A stretch of 64,000 nucleotides of DNA from Pseudomonadota bacterium. GTDB taxonomy: Bacteria > Myxococcota_A > Polyangia > Haliangiales > Haliangiaceae. The DNA lies in NCBI GenBank assembly GCA_022360315.1, contig JAKSDA010000568.1, positions 36,297-100,296 on the forward strand, given 5' to 3'. Below are positions 1 to 14,553 of this stretch, piece by piece. The notes beneath the pieces were generated by a model, which saw only the letters and a list, made by a program, of their open reading frames with translations, made no database searches and was not told the origin of the DNA. Every line of letters begins with the position of its first letter. The stretch's first letter is position 1. A program made the translations under genes and the position numbers.

Positions 1-628
1 ACCTGTCAGATTGCTCGACCTTCTTGTGCGTGATCACTTCGTCGATAATCCCATACGAAGCAGCTGCCTCGGGACTCATGAAATAATCACGCTCGGTGTC
101 TTCCTTGATCTGTTTCAAAGGTTGACCCGTGTGTTTTACCCACAGCTCATTCAGCTTATCGCGCGTCTTGAGGATCTCTTTAGCGTGGATGTCGATATCA
201 GTGGCCTGACCCTGAAACCCGCCGAGGGGTTGATGAATCATAATGCGCGCATGAGGTAGGGCATAACGCTTACCCTTGTTACCAGCACCGAGCAAAAATG
301 CACCCATAGAGGAGGCCTGACCCATACAGATGGTCGCCACGTCGCAGCGCACGTATTGCATGGTGTCATAAATAGCCAGCCCCGCGGTGACATGGCCGCC
401 CGGAGAATTGATGTACAGCATGATATCCTTTTCCGGCTCCTCGGACTCCAGAAAAAGGAGCTGGGCGATGACGACATTTGCGACTTCGTCGTTTATCGCC
501 GAGCCCAGAAAGATGATGCGGTCCTTGAGCAGTCGCGAAAAGATGTCCCAGCCGCGTTCGCCGCGGTGGGTCTGCTCGATGACGGTGGGAATTAGATAGT
601 TCGTGATCGGCTGCTTGAATGTCGTCAT
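1..628 (-). CDS. clpP: ATP-dependent Clp protease proteolytic subunit ClpP (3' end outside window)
   Basis: Serine peptidase of the cytosolic ClpXP/ClpAP degradation machine, which forms the tetradecameric chamber fed by Clp ATPases. Translating the minus strand from the ATG at 628-626 gives about 209 residues that run off the left edge; most of the mature protein is present. The triad is visible: Ser107 in GQASSMGAFLL, His132 in IMIHQPLGG and Asp181 in ERDYF, with the 25- and 49-residue spacings known for E. coli ClpP. The GG of NSPGG (77-78) gives the oxyanion-hole region. It lies 160 bp downstream of trigger factor on the same strand, the usual tig-clpP order, and clpX may follow outside the window. 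The product is certain; only the extreme C-terminus is missing. Confidence 0.97.
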   Translation of the reverse strand, partial: MTTFKQPITNYLIPTVIEQTHRGERGWDIFSRLLKDRIIFLGSAINDEVANVVIAQLLFLESEEPEKDIMLYINSPGGHVTAGLAIYDTMQYVRCDVATICMGQASSMGAFLLGAGNKGKRYALPHARIMIHQPLGGFQGQATDIDIHAKEILKTRDKLNELWVKHTGQPLKQIKEDTERDYFMSPEAAASYGIIDEVITHKKVEQSDR

Positions 629-788
629 ATGCCTTCCACCACTGTAAGAGCGTTGCTGCTCAGGCGCAACGAAACGCAGATACCAACTGTTTCGACGCAG
701 CGCGTTGACCCCGAGCTGCTATTCAAAATCGGACTATGTCTATATCGTGGGCAGAGCTACAGGGACAGGATACTGAGACGGGTATCTC

Positions 789-2231
789 TTACCTACCTTC
801 AGGGTCGCTGTCTTCCTCTCGGTTGCTGTTCTCTTCGCTTGCATCTCCGCCGGACGCTTCTGAGTCAACTTCACCGCCCTCGCCGTCGGGCTCTGTGAGC
901 TGCGCTTCGGGTTTTGCACCCTGTTCTGCGGGCTCCTCTACCTCGCTCGGGTCGATTTCTTTGAGGTTGGCACGGTCGACGAGTATGTCCAGGGTCATGT
1001 CGCGGCGCAACTGAAACTCGATGTGCTCGAGTTGTCCGTCTCGATCGAGTTCGGCGCGCAATTTGGCGGGGGGTATGTTGCGTGGCTGGGCCATCTCGGC
1101 GATGTGCTTGTCGAGGTCGTCGGCGGTGATCTCGATTTTCTCCTGTTCGGCCACCGACTCGAGGAGCAGTTCCCCGCGCACTTCTTTGAGTGCTATGGGT
1201 CGCAAGCTTTCTCGCATACTCTCGGTGAGGTCGGACGTTTCGTGGTCGTGGGGAATACCGAGCATGTGCTGGAGGCGTTGGTACTGCAATTCCACGCCGC
1301 GTTCGACCAGGGCCGGCGCCACGGGAATCTCGTTTCGCTCGATCAGCTCTTTGAGCGCGGCCTCGCGCAGCAGGCGCTTGAGCTCTTGATCGCGTTGCTC
1401 GTTCAGCTCGCGTTGCACATTCTCGCGCAGCTCTGCCACAGTCTCGCCGCGGTCGATGTCTATGGCGAAATCATCGTCGAGTTCGGGTAGTTGCTTTTGC
1501 CGCGCATCGACGATGCTGGCGGTCAGGATGGCTTTTTGTCCGGCCGCGCTTTGATCTGGGAACTCGTCGGGAATGGCCAGTTCGAGATCGTGATCTTCGA
1601 TGTTGAGTGGAAGTCCGAGCAGCGCTTCAACCAGACCGGGCAGAGGCTCGTTTGCCGGTTCGCTCAGATCGACTTGCATCCGCGGCTGATCGATTTCTTG
1701 ACTGCCGATCGTCCCGATCAGCTTGACGGTCAGGTGGTCGGTGCGCGCGGTGATGTCCCGTCCTTCAATGGGCAGGAGCTCGGCGTGTTCGCGGCGCAAT
1801 GCCTCGATGGCGCGGTCGACGTCCTCATCCGTGACTGGACCGAGCTGATGAGTGAGCTCCATGCCGTTGTAGTCTTTGGCCACGACCTCGCCCTTTACCT
1901 CGACAATGGCTTCGAACGACAGCGGCTCACCCTTTTTTATGTTGGGAGCGTCCTCCATGCGCGGCTCGGCCACTGCCTGCAGATTGTGCTCGGAAGTCGC
2001 GGTGAGGAAACTTTCGCGCACCAACTGGCTGGTGACCTCGGCGCGGACGTGCTTGCCATACATGCGCTGAAGTACGCTGCGGGGCACCTTGCCCTTGCGA
2101 AAGCCGCGCAGCTGAACATTTCTCGACAGCTCGCGGTACGCGGTACTCAACTTCTTGTCCACGGTCGACCACGGGACTTCGACGATGAGCTTTTTCTCCA
2201 CTGGAGAGACATCTTCGATTCGAACCTGCAT
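789..2231 (-). CDS. tig: Trigger factor (ribosome-associated chaperone / prolyl isomerase)
   Basis: Chaperone that binds at the ribosomal exit tunnel and shields nascent chains. At 480 residues it is slightly longer than the usual 430-450. The ribosome-binding signature GFRKGKVPRSVL lies at residues 43-54, in the N-terminal domain starting MQVRIEDVSPVEKK. A divergent FKBP-type PPIase domain (about 150-240) and the helical C-terminal arms follow. The last 50-odd residues are an acidic, Glu/Asp/Ser/Gly-rich tail that looks disordered and accounts for the extra length. It lies upstream of clpP on the same strand, and 72 bp downstream of the winged-helix-like gene. The ATG at 2231 begins exactly where family members begin. 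Confidence 0.97.
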   Translation of the reverse strand: MQVRIEDVSPVEKKLIVEVPWSTVDKKLSTAYRELSRNVQLRGFRKGKVPRSVLQRMYGKHVRAEVTSQLVRESFLTATSEHNLQAVAEPRMEDAPNIKKGEPLSFEAIVEVKGEVVAKDYNGMELTHQLGPVTDEDVDRAIEALRREHAELLPIEGRDITARTDHLTVKLIGTIGSQEIDQPRMQVDLSEPANEPLPGLVEALLGLPLNIEDHDLELAIPDEFPDQSAAGQKAILTASIVDARQKQLPELDDDFAIDIDRGETVAELRENVQRELNEQRDQELKRLLREAALKELIERNEIPVAPALVERGVELQYQRLQHMLGIPHDHETSDLTESMRESLRPIALKEVRGELLLESVAEQEKIEITADDLDKHIAEMAQPRNIPPAKLRAELDRDGQLEHIEFQLRRDMTLDILVDRANLKEIDPSEVEEPAEQGAKPEAQLTEPDGEGGEVDSEASGGDASEENSNREEDSDPEGR

Positions 2232-2303
2232 GTGTTCCTTCCTGGGCGGCTGGGCTCGCCGAGGAGGTGGGTTACCACAAGCGCCCCGCTTTTGTGGAAG
2301 AAA

Positions 2304-3572
2304 TCAGCGCCGGAGCGCATAGAAGGGTACCCCTTCGCGCTGACTCACGGAAACCACGTCCAAACCGTACCCGGCGAGCTTGGCCACAAGTGGTGACATC
2401 CATGCAGCGCCGTCGTCCACGCCGATGAGTTCGGCGATCTGCCCAGCAGACAGAGAATCACATGCGGCCAATGCATCCAGCACGACTCGCTCCTGGTCGG
2501 TCAGCTGAAAGCCGACTGGCATGGTTTTCGTCACCACGCTGGCAAAGCCACTCCTGGATCTCGCAGGGGAAACCGGGCCGGGATGGCGCGATGCAGCGTC
2601 CGCGCCGCTGGCAAAGCCGGTAATGGTTTTGGCCCCGGAGAATGTTCTCGTTGCCGCGACGGCCGGACTATCGGGCGGGGAAGTCATGGCCTCTGCGCGA
2701 TCGCGCAGAGGCCGTTTGTGTTGCAGGGGTGATTCCCAGCCTCGCGGACTGGGGGGTGCTTCAGCCGAGCGCGCCGATGGATTGGCCCGATGCGCGGCAG
2801 CTCGCTGGCCGTGATAGGCCGGATTGGGTATCGCGTCAGCAGTGACTTGCTGCAGACTCGGCACTAACGGCAGACCGTCGGCCGATTGCCGGGAGTAGTC
2901 GGGAACGGGGACCGGACCCGGCAGTGTCTTGTCTTCCCTCGCCGAGGACCCAGCCGTCGGCACTCCGTCTGCCCGGGACATTCGATCGTGGGAGTGGTCC
3001 CTGGGAGGGGAACCGCACCGGGTCTGTCCGGCGCTCTGCCGGTCGGACATGTTGTCGGGTGCAGATGACGAGACGCCCACCTGCGCCGGGCTCGAGCTTT
3101 CTGCACCTGACTCGCTGTCGAACGATCCGGCCTCCCCGTGGCTCCCCGATGGCAAGTCGCGCGGCGTGCCCGGCGCCCAGTTGTTGGTCGGTTTGCTCTC
3201 GAACTTGGGAATCTCGTCCTGGAGTCTGGGCGGGTTGCCCTTGCTGCCAGCGAGCCGGCGCGCAGCAACATGAAGCTGCTCGCGGAGACTTTGTGCCTGG
3301 CCATCGATCGGCGGTTCTACATGAATACCCCAGGGGCCGTGGGGATCGGTGCCGGCCGGTCCGATGGCCAGCTGGGCCCCGTGCAACACGATAGTCGGTC
3401 GGGTCTGATCCAGGCACTCTGCAAACGCCCGCATCAGGACGCGTTGCTCACCCCACGACTCGGCCACGACCATGACGGCGCGCTGATGAGTCGGTGGGGA
3501 CGCCGGGCTGCGCAGCCAGGAATCCACAATGCGGATGAGCGCCATTGGCAGTAGCATATCACTGATTCGCAT
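2304..3572 (-). CDS. Hypothetical protein with long disordered middle and C-terminal winged-helix-like domain
   Basis: I do not recognise this 422-residue protein as a named family. The N-terminal part (about 10-120) looks folded, with a beta-strand-like stretch RAVMVVAESWGEQR and later IVLHGAQLAIG. Residues about 120-345 are low-complexity, rich in Pro, Ser, Arg, Gly and Ala, and probably unstructured. The last 70 residues look like a helix-turn-helix or winged-helix unit: LTDQERVVLDALAACDSLS, then AGQIAELIGVDDGAAWM, ending in VPFYALRR. By analogy this could be a DprA/MarR-like winged helix binding DNA or a partner. The ATG at 3572 has an AGGG nearby; ATGs at 3557 and 3545 are alternatives. 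It is divergent from the acyltransferase gene, with only 26 bp between the starts. Coding status is likely, function unknown. Confidence 0.65.
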   Translation of the reverse strand: MRISDMLLPMALIRIVDSWLRSPASPPTHQRAVMVVAESWGEQRVLMRAFAECLDQTRPTIVLHGAQLAIGPAGTDPHGPWGIHVEPPIDGQAQSLREQLHVAARRLAGSKGNPPRLQDEIPKFESKPTNNWAPGTPRDLPSGSHGEAGSFDSESGAESSSPAQVGVSSSAPDNMSDRQSAGQTRCGSPPRDHSHDRMSRADGVPTAGSSAREDKTLPGPVPVPDYSRQSADGLPLVPSLQQVTADAIPNPAYHGQRAAAHRANPSARSAEAPPSPRGWESPLQHKRPLRDRAEAMTSPPDSPAVAATRTFSGAKTITGFASGADAASRHPGPVSPARSRSGFASVVTKTMPVGFQLTDQERVVLDALAACDSLSAGQIAELIGVDDGAAWMSPLVAKLAGYGLDVVSVSQREGVPFYALRR

Positions 3573-3598
3573 CAGCCCTGTGATAGGCTGCGCGGCCT

Positions 3599-4111
3599 AT
3601 GGCTCGGTCCCATGGCAGTGGTGAGATCCTCCGCGAAACCCTCGCGGCGTGTGGCAAAGACGTGGTGTTCGAGCCCGGGGCGCTGATCTTTCACCCGGAG
3701 AACGTCGAGATCGGCAGCGATGTGTATGTCGGCCATTATGCGATCCTCAAGGGCTATTACCGCAACAGACTGCGCATCGGCGACGGTAGCTGGATCGGAC
3801 AACACGCATTTTTGCACGCCGCAGGTGGGCTCACTATCGGCCGCCGCGTCGGCATTGGCCCCTCGGTCAACATCATCACGTCAAAGCATCAATTGCCGGC
3901 CGATCCCTGCGTATCGATCATGGACGGTGCAATCGAAATGGCCGAGGTGGTGCTCGAGGACGGATGCGACGTCGGTGTGAGCGCCGTGGTGTTGCCCGGG
4001 GTTTGTATTGGTGCTGGTGCTCAAGTCGGGGCAGGCGCCGTGGTCACGCACGATGTGCCGGCCCGAGCCATTGCGGTTGGAGTGCCCGCACGAGTCATCG
4101 GACAGCGTTGA
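3599..4111 (+). CDS. Hexapeptide-repeat acyltransferase (LbH fold)
   Basis: A 170-residue left-handed beta-helix protein of the acetyltransferase type that modifies sugars (maltose/galactoside O-acetyltransferase, WbbJ, CatB-like). Hexapeptide turns run from GSDVYVGHYAILKG through IGDGSWIGQHAFLH, TIGRRVGIGPSVNI and VVLEDGCDVGVSAVVLPGV to VGAGAVVTHDVPARAIAVG. The characteristic NIITSKHQ loop carries the histidine position used for catalysis in this family, and the C-terminus ends in the typical GVPARVIGQR. The acceptor cannot be told from sequence. It stands alone on the plus strand, divergent from the winged-helix-like gene. The very short spacer means its promoter must overlap coding sequence or the transcript is nearly leaderless. 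Confidence 0.88.
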   Translation: MARSHGSGEILRETLAACGKDVVFEPGALIFHPENVEIGSDVYVGHYAILKGYYRNRLRIGDGSWIGQHAFLHAAGGLTIGRRVGIGPSVNIITSKHQLPADPCVSIMDGAIEMAEVVLEDGCDVGVSAVVLPGVCIGAGAQVGAGAVVTHDVPARAIAVGVPARVIGQR

Positions 4112-4259
4112 ACGGGGACCAATTGCCGGGACGCTGTCGCCTCGCCACAAGCAGTTCAGGCAGAGGTCACTGAACCGCAGATCGTGAAGCTGTCCAATCC
4201 TGCAACATTCGTGTATGGTGGCCAACGACTGGTGAGTTCAATGCTCGTCGGTATGTGAC

Positions 4260-4658
4260 ATGAGACATCCCGAGGTATCCCACCATATGACGATCAGTGC
4301 CTACGCAATTGGATGCGATCAGCCTGTGGCGGCGGCCAAGGAGCTCATGCAGCGCCACCGCATTCGGCATCTTCCCGTCATGCAGGGAGGAACTGTTGTC
4401 GGCTTGCTGTCGCAGCGCGATATAGCGTTTCTCGAGCGTGTCGATTCGACCACTACTGAGAACATGATCGTCGAGCGTGCAATGACGCCGGATCCGTACA
4501 TCGTGTCACCGGACGCTCCACTCGACAAGGTCGCACGGCACATGGCCAAGCACAAAATTGGCTCTGCCCTCGTGGTCGAGGACAGCAGGCTCATCGGTAT
4601 TTTCACCAGCAATGATGCACTGCGGGTACTGGCCGAGTTCGTCTCGGGAACCCAGTGA
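4260..4658 (+). CDS. Tandem CBS-domain protein
   Basis: 132 residues consisting essentially of two CBS motifs forming one Bateman module, a fold that binds adenine nucleotides and acts as an energy or ligand sensor. The first CBS has AAAKELMQRHRIRHLPVM, then GLLSQRDIAFLERV. The second has VERAMTPDPYIVSPDAPLD, then ALVVEDSRLIGIFTSNDAL. No effector domain is fused, so it probably regulates a partner; the neighbours do not identify one. No strong ribosome-binding site precedes the ATG at 4260, and an in-frame ATG at 4287 is possible. Positions 4659-4883 downstream hold no gene I can support. Confidence 0.9.
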   Translation: MRHPEVSHHMTISAYAIGCDQPVAAAKELMQRHRIRHLPVMQGGTVVGLLSQRDIAFLERVDSTTTENMIVERAMTPDPYIVSPDAPLDKVARHMAKHKIGSALVVEDSRLIGIFTSNDALRVLAEFVSGTQ

Positions 4659-4883
4659 CAAGAGAATCGCACCCGGTTTTGCTGTCCGCTCTGTGCAGCC
4701 ACATGATCGGGCTGATTGGGGCAATTCACTGCTGAACACCGGGACGAGGACCGAATCGTCGTCCGCAGTCGCAGAGGCTCGAAAGTTGAAGCCAGAAATC
4801 CCCGGAACAGCAGCGACGGCATCCCGATAGGCGGCGAACTCGAGCTCATCCCACTCGAAATCGCCCGGGCGTAGCGGCCCCTA

Positions 4884-5870
4884 TCAGGTTAAAAAAATGT
4901 GCAGCGACCGAGCACAGTTTTTTGCCTCACGGCCGCGTTGCCTCATGTCAAACAAGCAGATGACCTCGGTGCGAGTGCCCGGTTCGACATTGGCGATGAA
5001 ACGGGTGACCGACGACAGGATAAAATACAGTCCGAGGCCGGCACCGCTGCCATTCTCGGACGGCCGAGGTCGGCCTCGCTCGGCGCGGGCGCGGCTCAGA
5101 TGGTCGAGTATCGTCTCTTTGTGCAGTTCGCCGTAGCTGTCTTCGACGGACAGCGCAAAATAACGCCCGTCACACGCGTATCGGAGCAAGGCTGCTTCCC
5201 TGCTGGGCATCTCATTGATGTTCGACTTGTGGATTCGTGTCTTGCGGCTGACTCCCTGGCGAATGGCCGGAGCGTCATACAGGGCGTTCATGAGCAGCTC
5301 GTCTGCAACACTCTCGATCTTGGCAACCACCTGGCGCCGTGCTCCAACCTCCATGGCATGCTCCGAGACCGCTATCAGAGCATCCCGCTTCTCGTCGTAC
5401 GTCGCGATGCTGGATTCCCGGATAGCAACTCCCCACGCCAGGTATTTCTGCAACCCGAAAATATCGCCGCTGAGCAGTTTGACCGACGTCACGAGCAGTT
5501 CCAGCTCGTCGGGGTTTTGCAGGTCACTGATCAGGTGGTTCATGGGCAGATCGCGGATCAGAGTCACGACCTCATCGTCCTCCAGCGAATCGCCCACCAT
5601 GATGATCTTGCCGCCTCGACCACCTCCACCAGCCTGGCCGGCTCCACCGCCTCCCCCCACCAGTTCGATAACCTCGGGATCAACCTGCCGACGATAGTCC
5701 TGGTCCATGACGATAATGGCTGCCCCGTGGGCGTGCTCTTCAGTGAGACGATCGGTGAACTCTACCGAGGAACCTGCCCCCTTTAGCGTACGCTGCAACG
5801 TACGCCGCAGTGACGCATTGCTTGTGATGCACAGAGCACGTGGCGGCTCCATCCCGGTCGCGGCTGTCAT
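4884..5870 (-). CDS. Pseudo-receiver / HATPase (anti-sigma- or histidine-kinase-like) regulator
   Basis: 328 residues in two parts. Residues 10-135 resemble a response-regulator receiver but lack the acidic pair after beta-1 (RALCITSN). A possible acceptor-like Asp56 remains in IVMDQD. A very glycine-rich insert (about 72-87) interrupts the domain before KIIMVGDSLEDDE. Residues 150-310 form a GHKL ATPase: N box ADELLMNALYDAP (Asn195), G1-like VEDSYG (242-247) and G2 ENGSGAGLGLY (272-282). No HisKA dimerisation helix or phosphoaccepting histidine is visible, so it is closer to RsbW/SpoIIAB-type ATPases than to a classical kinase. The nearby STAS and SpoIIE-phosphatase genes make a partner-switching role plausible; this is inference. 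Confidence 0.8.
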   Translation of the reverse strand: MTAATGMEPPRALCITSNASLRRTLQRTLKGAGSSVEFTDRLTEEHAHGAAIIVMDQDYRRQVDPEVIELVGGGGGAGQAGGGGRGGKIIMVGDSLEDDEVVTLIRDLPMNHLISDLQNPDELELLVTSVKLLSGDIFGLQKYLAWGVAIRESSIATYDEKRDALIAVSEHAMEVGARRQVVAKIESVADELLMNALYDAPAIRQGVSRKTRIHKSNINEMPSREAALLRYACDGRYFALSVEDSYGELHKETILDHLSRARAERGRPRPSENGSGAGLGLYFILSSVTRFIANVEPGTRTEVICLFDMRQRGREAKNCARSLHIFLT

Positions 5871-6119
5871 ATAGCTAGAAAAGTTTAGCCTGGCTGGATT
5901 CGTATCGTCAAATCGAGGTTTTTGTCTACCTTACGACAATTTCCTGAGCGTGTGTGTGCCAACGTGAGATGCAATAAGGGTAGAGATTACACGCCGAGCT
6001 TTCTCCCACGCTCGGTGTATGGCTGGTATGAGAGCTTGCGAGAGGGACATGGTCTGTCTTTTTCGAAATGGGTGATCTAGTGAAGTTTCGCCGTGTGCTG
6101 ATACCATGGGGTAGCGATT

Positions 6120-12533
<6,414 letters not shown>

Positions 12534-12655
12534 GTCTGCTGATTTGGCTCGATGGTGGATCGCATTGCATCAAACTGCTGGCTGTGGACCTGGGAACTAT
12601 GCGCCTGGGGCACTAGCGTGGCGACAACCTTTCTGGATAGACTTCGAAGCCGCGG

Positions 12656-12685
12656 TTGGTCAACAGCGGGTTTTCGGTATATGAT
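12656..12685 (+). promoter_or_regulatory. Candidate sigma-70-type promoter for the STAS/zinc-ribbon gene
   Basis: TTGGTC at 12656-12661 and TATGAT at 12680-12685 are separated by 18 bp in the 229-bp gap before the ATG at 12763. The -10 matches consensus at five of six positions; the -35 matches only moderately. No other clear promoter is visible in this gap. Motif match only. Confidence 0.35.
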
Positions 12686-12762
12686 TGTAGCCTCGGGTAC
12701 AGCAATTACACCTCAGAGCCGATGAGTTACTCTTGCCAGCGTCACCACTTGCCGGAGCACCA

Positions 12763-13641
12763 ATGAGTCAGAAGTTTCAATCCACGGTCCATCACCGTGG
12801 CGACGTCGCGTACGTCAAGCTCTCCGGTGTCATCGACGAGGACAACGAGCTCGCCGACCTGAATGACAAGATCCCTGAAGGCACGGTGATCATCGACCTA
12901 GGGGATGTCGAGCGCATCAACTCCTGCGGGGTGCGCGATTGGGTCAACTGGCTGAGCAGAGTGGAGCAGGGCAACACCAACGTGGTACTAGTCGAATGCT
13001 CCCCTGCTATCGTTGCGCAGATCAACTTGGTCAACAACTTCACTGGCAACGGTGCAGTCAAGAGCTTTTACGTCCCGTACTTTTGCCCCGAATGCGACGA
13101 GGAAAAAGTGCTTCTCGTCGAGACTGCCGATATGGGGCCACCGCCGCATGAGCCACCTACGTGTCGATGTGACGAGTGCGATCTAGTCATGGACTTCGAC
13201 GACATGCCGGATTCGTACTTTGCATTTCTCGCCAATCAGACCCACCTCGCCCAGCCGGAGCACATCAACGAGGTCCTGAGCGAGTTTTCCGGGGACAGCG
13301 AAAAGTCGCGTATACGATCGCGAGTCAGTGGCACGGCGAGCGTGTCGAGCGCGTCGATATCATCACTGCCCAGTGTTCCCTCCTTGCCGTCGATCTCTCG
13401 TACCGGGATTACCGGTGCCGGGGGGCACCTGCCCGGCTCGTTGAGCACGGGATCGTTTAACCAGCTGGGCAGCTCACCGGGTTCGTTCGCAGGCTCGGCC
13501 GATTCGCTGCCCGGGCCCTTCACCACTGCCGACCGGCCTCCTCTGCCGCAGCCCAAGAGCGGGCTGATGGTCTATATCCTGGTCGGCTTCCTCCTCGCCG
13601 TCATCCTCGTCCTGGCGATTTTGCTCTTCTCGAGCAAGTAA
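12763..13641 (+). CDS. STAS-like domain protein with zinc ribbon and C-terminal membrane anchor
   Basis: 292 residues. Residues 1-105 form a STAS-like (anti-sigma-factor antagonist) domain: strands DVAYVKLSGVID and TVIIDLGDVE, then the switch loop RINSCGVRDWVNWL. Where SpoIIAA has D-S-S-G with the second serine phosphorylated, this protein has N53-S54-C55-G56, so that residue is cysteine. A zinc ribbon follows: CPEC at 108-111 and CRCDEC at 134-139, then MDFDDMPDSYFAFL. A Ser/Gly/Pro-rich linker (about 185-260) leads to a hydrophobic segment (about 268-290), making this a tail-anchored cytosolic-facing protein. ATG 12763 is chosen because GGAG (12754-12757) lies 5 bp upstream; an upstream in-frame TTG has no such site. 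It is paralogous to the gene at 19905. Confidence 0.85.
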   Translation: MSQKFQSTVHHRGDVAYVKLSGVIDEDNELADLNDKIPEGTVIIDLGDVERINSCGVRDWVNWLSRVEQGNTNVVLVECSPAIVAQINLVNNFTGNGAVKSFYVPYFCPECDEEKVLLVETADMGPPPHEPPTCRCDECDLVMDFDDMPDSYFAFLANQTHLAQPEHINEVLSEFSGDSEKSRIRSRVSGTASVSSASISSLPSVPSLPSISRTGITGAGGHLPGSLSTGSFNQLGSSPGSFAGSADSLPGPFTTADRPPLPQPKSGLMVYILVGFLLAVILVLAILLFSSK

Positions 13642-13690
13642 TCGCTCCTCCTGCCGCTCAGGACATCGAGTCGGCTCGAGCATTCGTGGA

Positions 13691-13717
13691 CTATGCCTCT
13701 GCGATTTCGAGGCATAG
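13691..13717. terminator. Candidate bidirectional terminator hairpin
   Basis: A perfect 9-bp inverted repeat, CTATGCCTC (13691-13699) and GAGGCATAG (13709-13717), with a 9-nt loop. It lies exactly between the convergent STAS gene (ends 13641) and PAS gene (ends 13721). There is no T-tract on either side, so intrinsic termination would be weak. Position and symmetry support a shared terminator. Confidence 0.5.
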
Positions 13718-13720
13718 CCG

Positions 13721-14278
13721 CTAAACGGTGAGACCTTTCTTGTAGTCCATGAGTTCCTTCTGGGTTTTGAGCAAAAGTTGATTGGTCTCGAGGAGCTCTT
13801 TGGTTCGCGTGCGGATCTGGCTGGCCAGGCGTTCGCGCTCTCTGGCTTCGGTTTCCAGCATTTCCTGATACTTGACCTGAACGACTGCCTCGTCGGTCAC
13901 GTTGCGCTGGATCTCCAGAGCGCCGACGTGATTGCCGCTGCCATCGGTGATCGGTACGGCCGAGAGAATAAACCGCATCTCTTTTTCTTCTGCGTCGCCG
14001 ATCACCTTGCCGCTGATCTCGTCGAGGCGGATGTGGCGTCCAGACTGCCAGCACTGCTGGGCGATGCAGTCCTGTCTGCAGATATTTAGCTCGATGACCT
14101 CATAGCATTTCTTGCCCTTGAGACCACGCGCGACGCTGCGGGGCAGCATCGTGAAGAAAGGGCGGTTAAAATCCACGATGCGGCGCTCTGTGTCCACGAC
14201 GAAGTAACTGTCCACGATTGCCGGGGCGATCTGTTTGAACTGCTCGAGAAAAATCTGCAGTGACGGATGGAGTTCCAT
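13721..14278 (-). CDS. Small PAS-domain sensor with four-cysteine signature and coiled coil
   Basis: 185 residues. The PAS domain covers about 10-130: VDSYFVVDTERRIVDFNRPF at the start, ending in a PAC-like IQRNVTDEA. Within it cysteines occur at 58, 67, 71 and 76 (KKCYEV, NICRQDCIAQQC), an arrangement shared with the PAS domain of the histidine kinase at 20416. Residues about 130-178 form a charged coiled coil (MLETEARERERLASQIRTR). There is no kinase, cyclase or DNA-binding output domain, so it must pass its signal to a partner. The cysteines could bind a metal or Fe-S cluster or report redox state; this is inference. It converges on the STAS gene and is divergent from the SpoIIE phosphatase gene. 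Start ATG at 14278. Confidence 0.82.
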   Translation of the reverse strand: MELHPSLQIFLEQFKQIAPAIVDSYFVVDTERRIVDFNRPFFTMLPRSVARGLKGKKCYEVIELNICRQDCIAQQCWQSGRHIRLDEISGKVIGDAEEKEMRFILSAVPITDGSGNHVGALEIQRNVTDEAVVQVKYQEMLETEARERERLASQIRTRTKELLETNQLLLKTQKELMDYKKGLTV

Positions 14279-14553
14279 GGTCTCCCACGATGGCGCTGGC
14301 GTGCAGCGCGACGCTGACTGAGTCTCTGCCTTTCAGATTACCATTTGCCGCCGCAGGCTGCCTGTTTCAGGGCGTGAGAGCGACCGCCCCGGGGACGCGC
14401 CCGGACCGACCGCCAACAGCACCGCGGCTCACGCATGCCCCAGAAACGGCTGCCGCGCCGCGTCGAGGTGTCGAGAATACCCCGGCCGAATTCTTCGCTC
14501 TCCCGCCCGACATTGACCGACCTGTCCGGAAAGTCGTAAGATTCCGACAACTC

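Noticed and set aside
1491..2396. 301-codon plus-strand frame opposite trigger factor
   Set aside because: It is entirely antisense to the well-supported tig gene and has no recognisable domain; G+C-rich codon use leaves antisense frames open by chance. The same applies to the 379-codon frame at 6354-7493 (minus) and the 398-codon frame at 16441-17637 (minus).
14260..14553. Upstream extension of the SpoIIE phosphatase to the first in-frame ATG
   Set aside because: The added 98 residues are Pro/Ala/Arg-rich, partly antisense to the PAS gene, and lack family similarity; the membrane helix begins right after ATG 14554.
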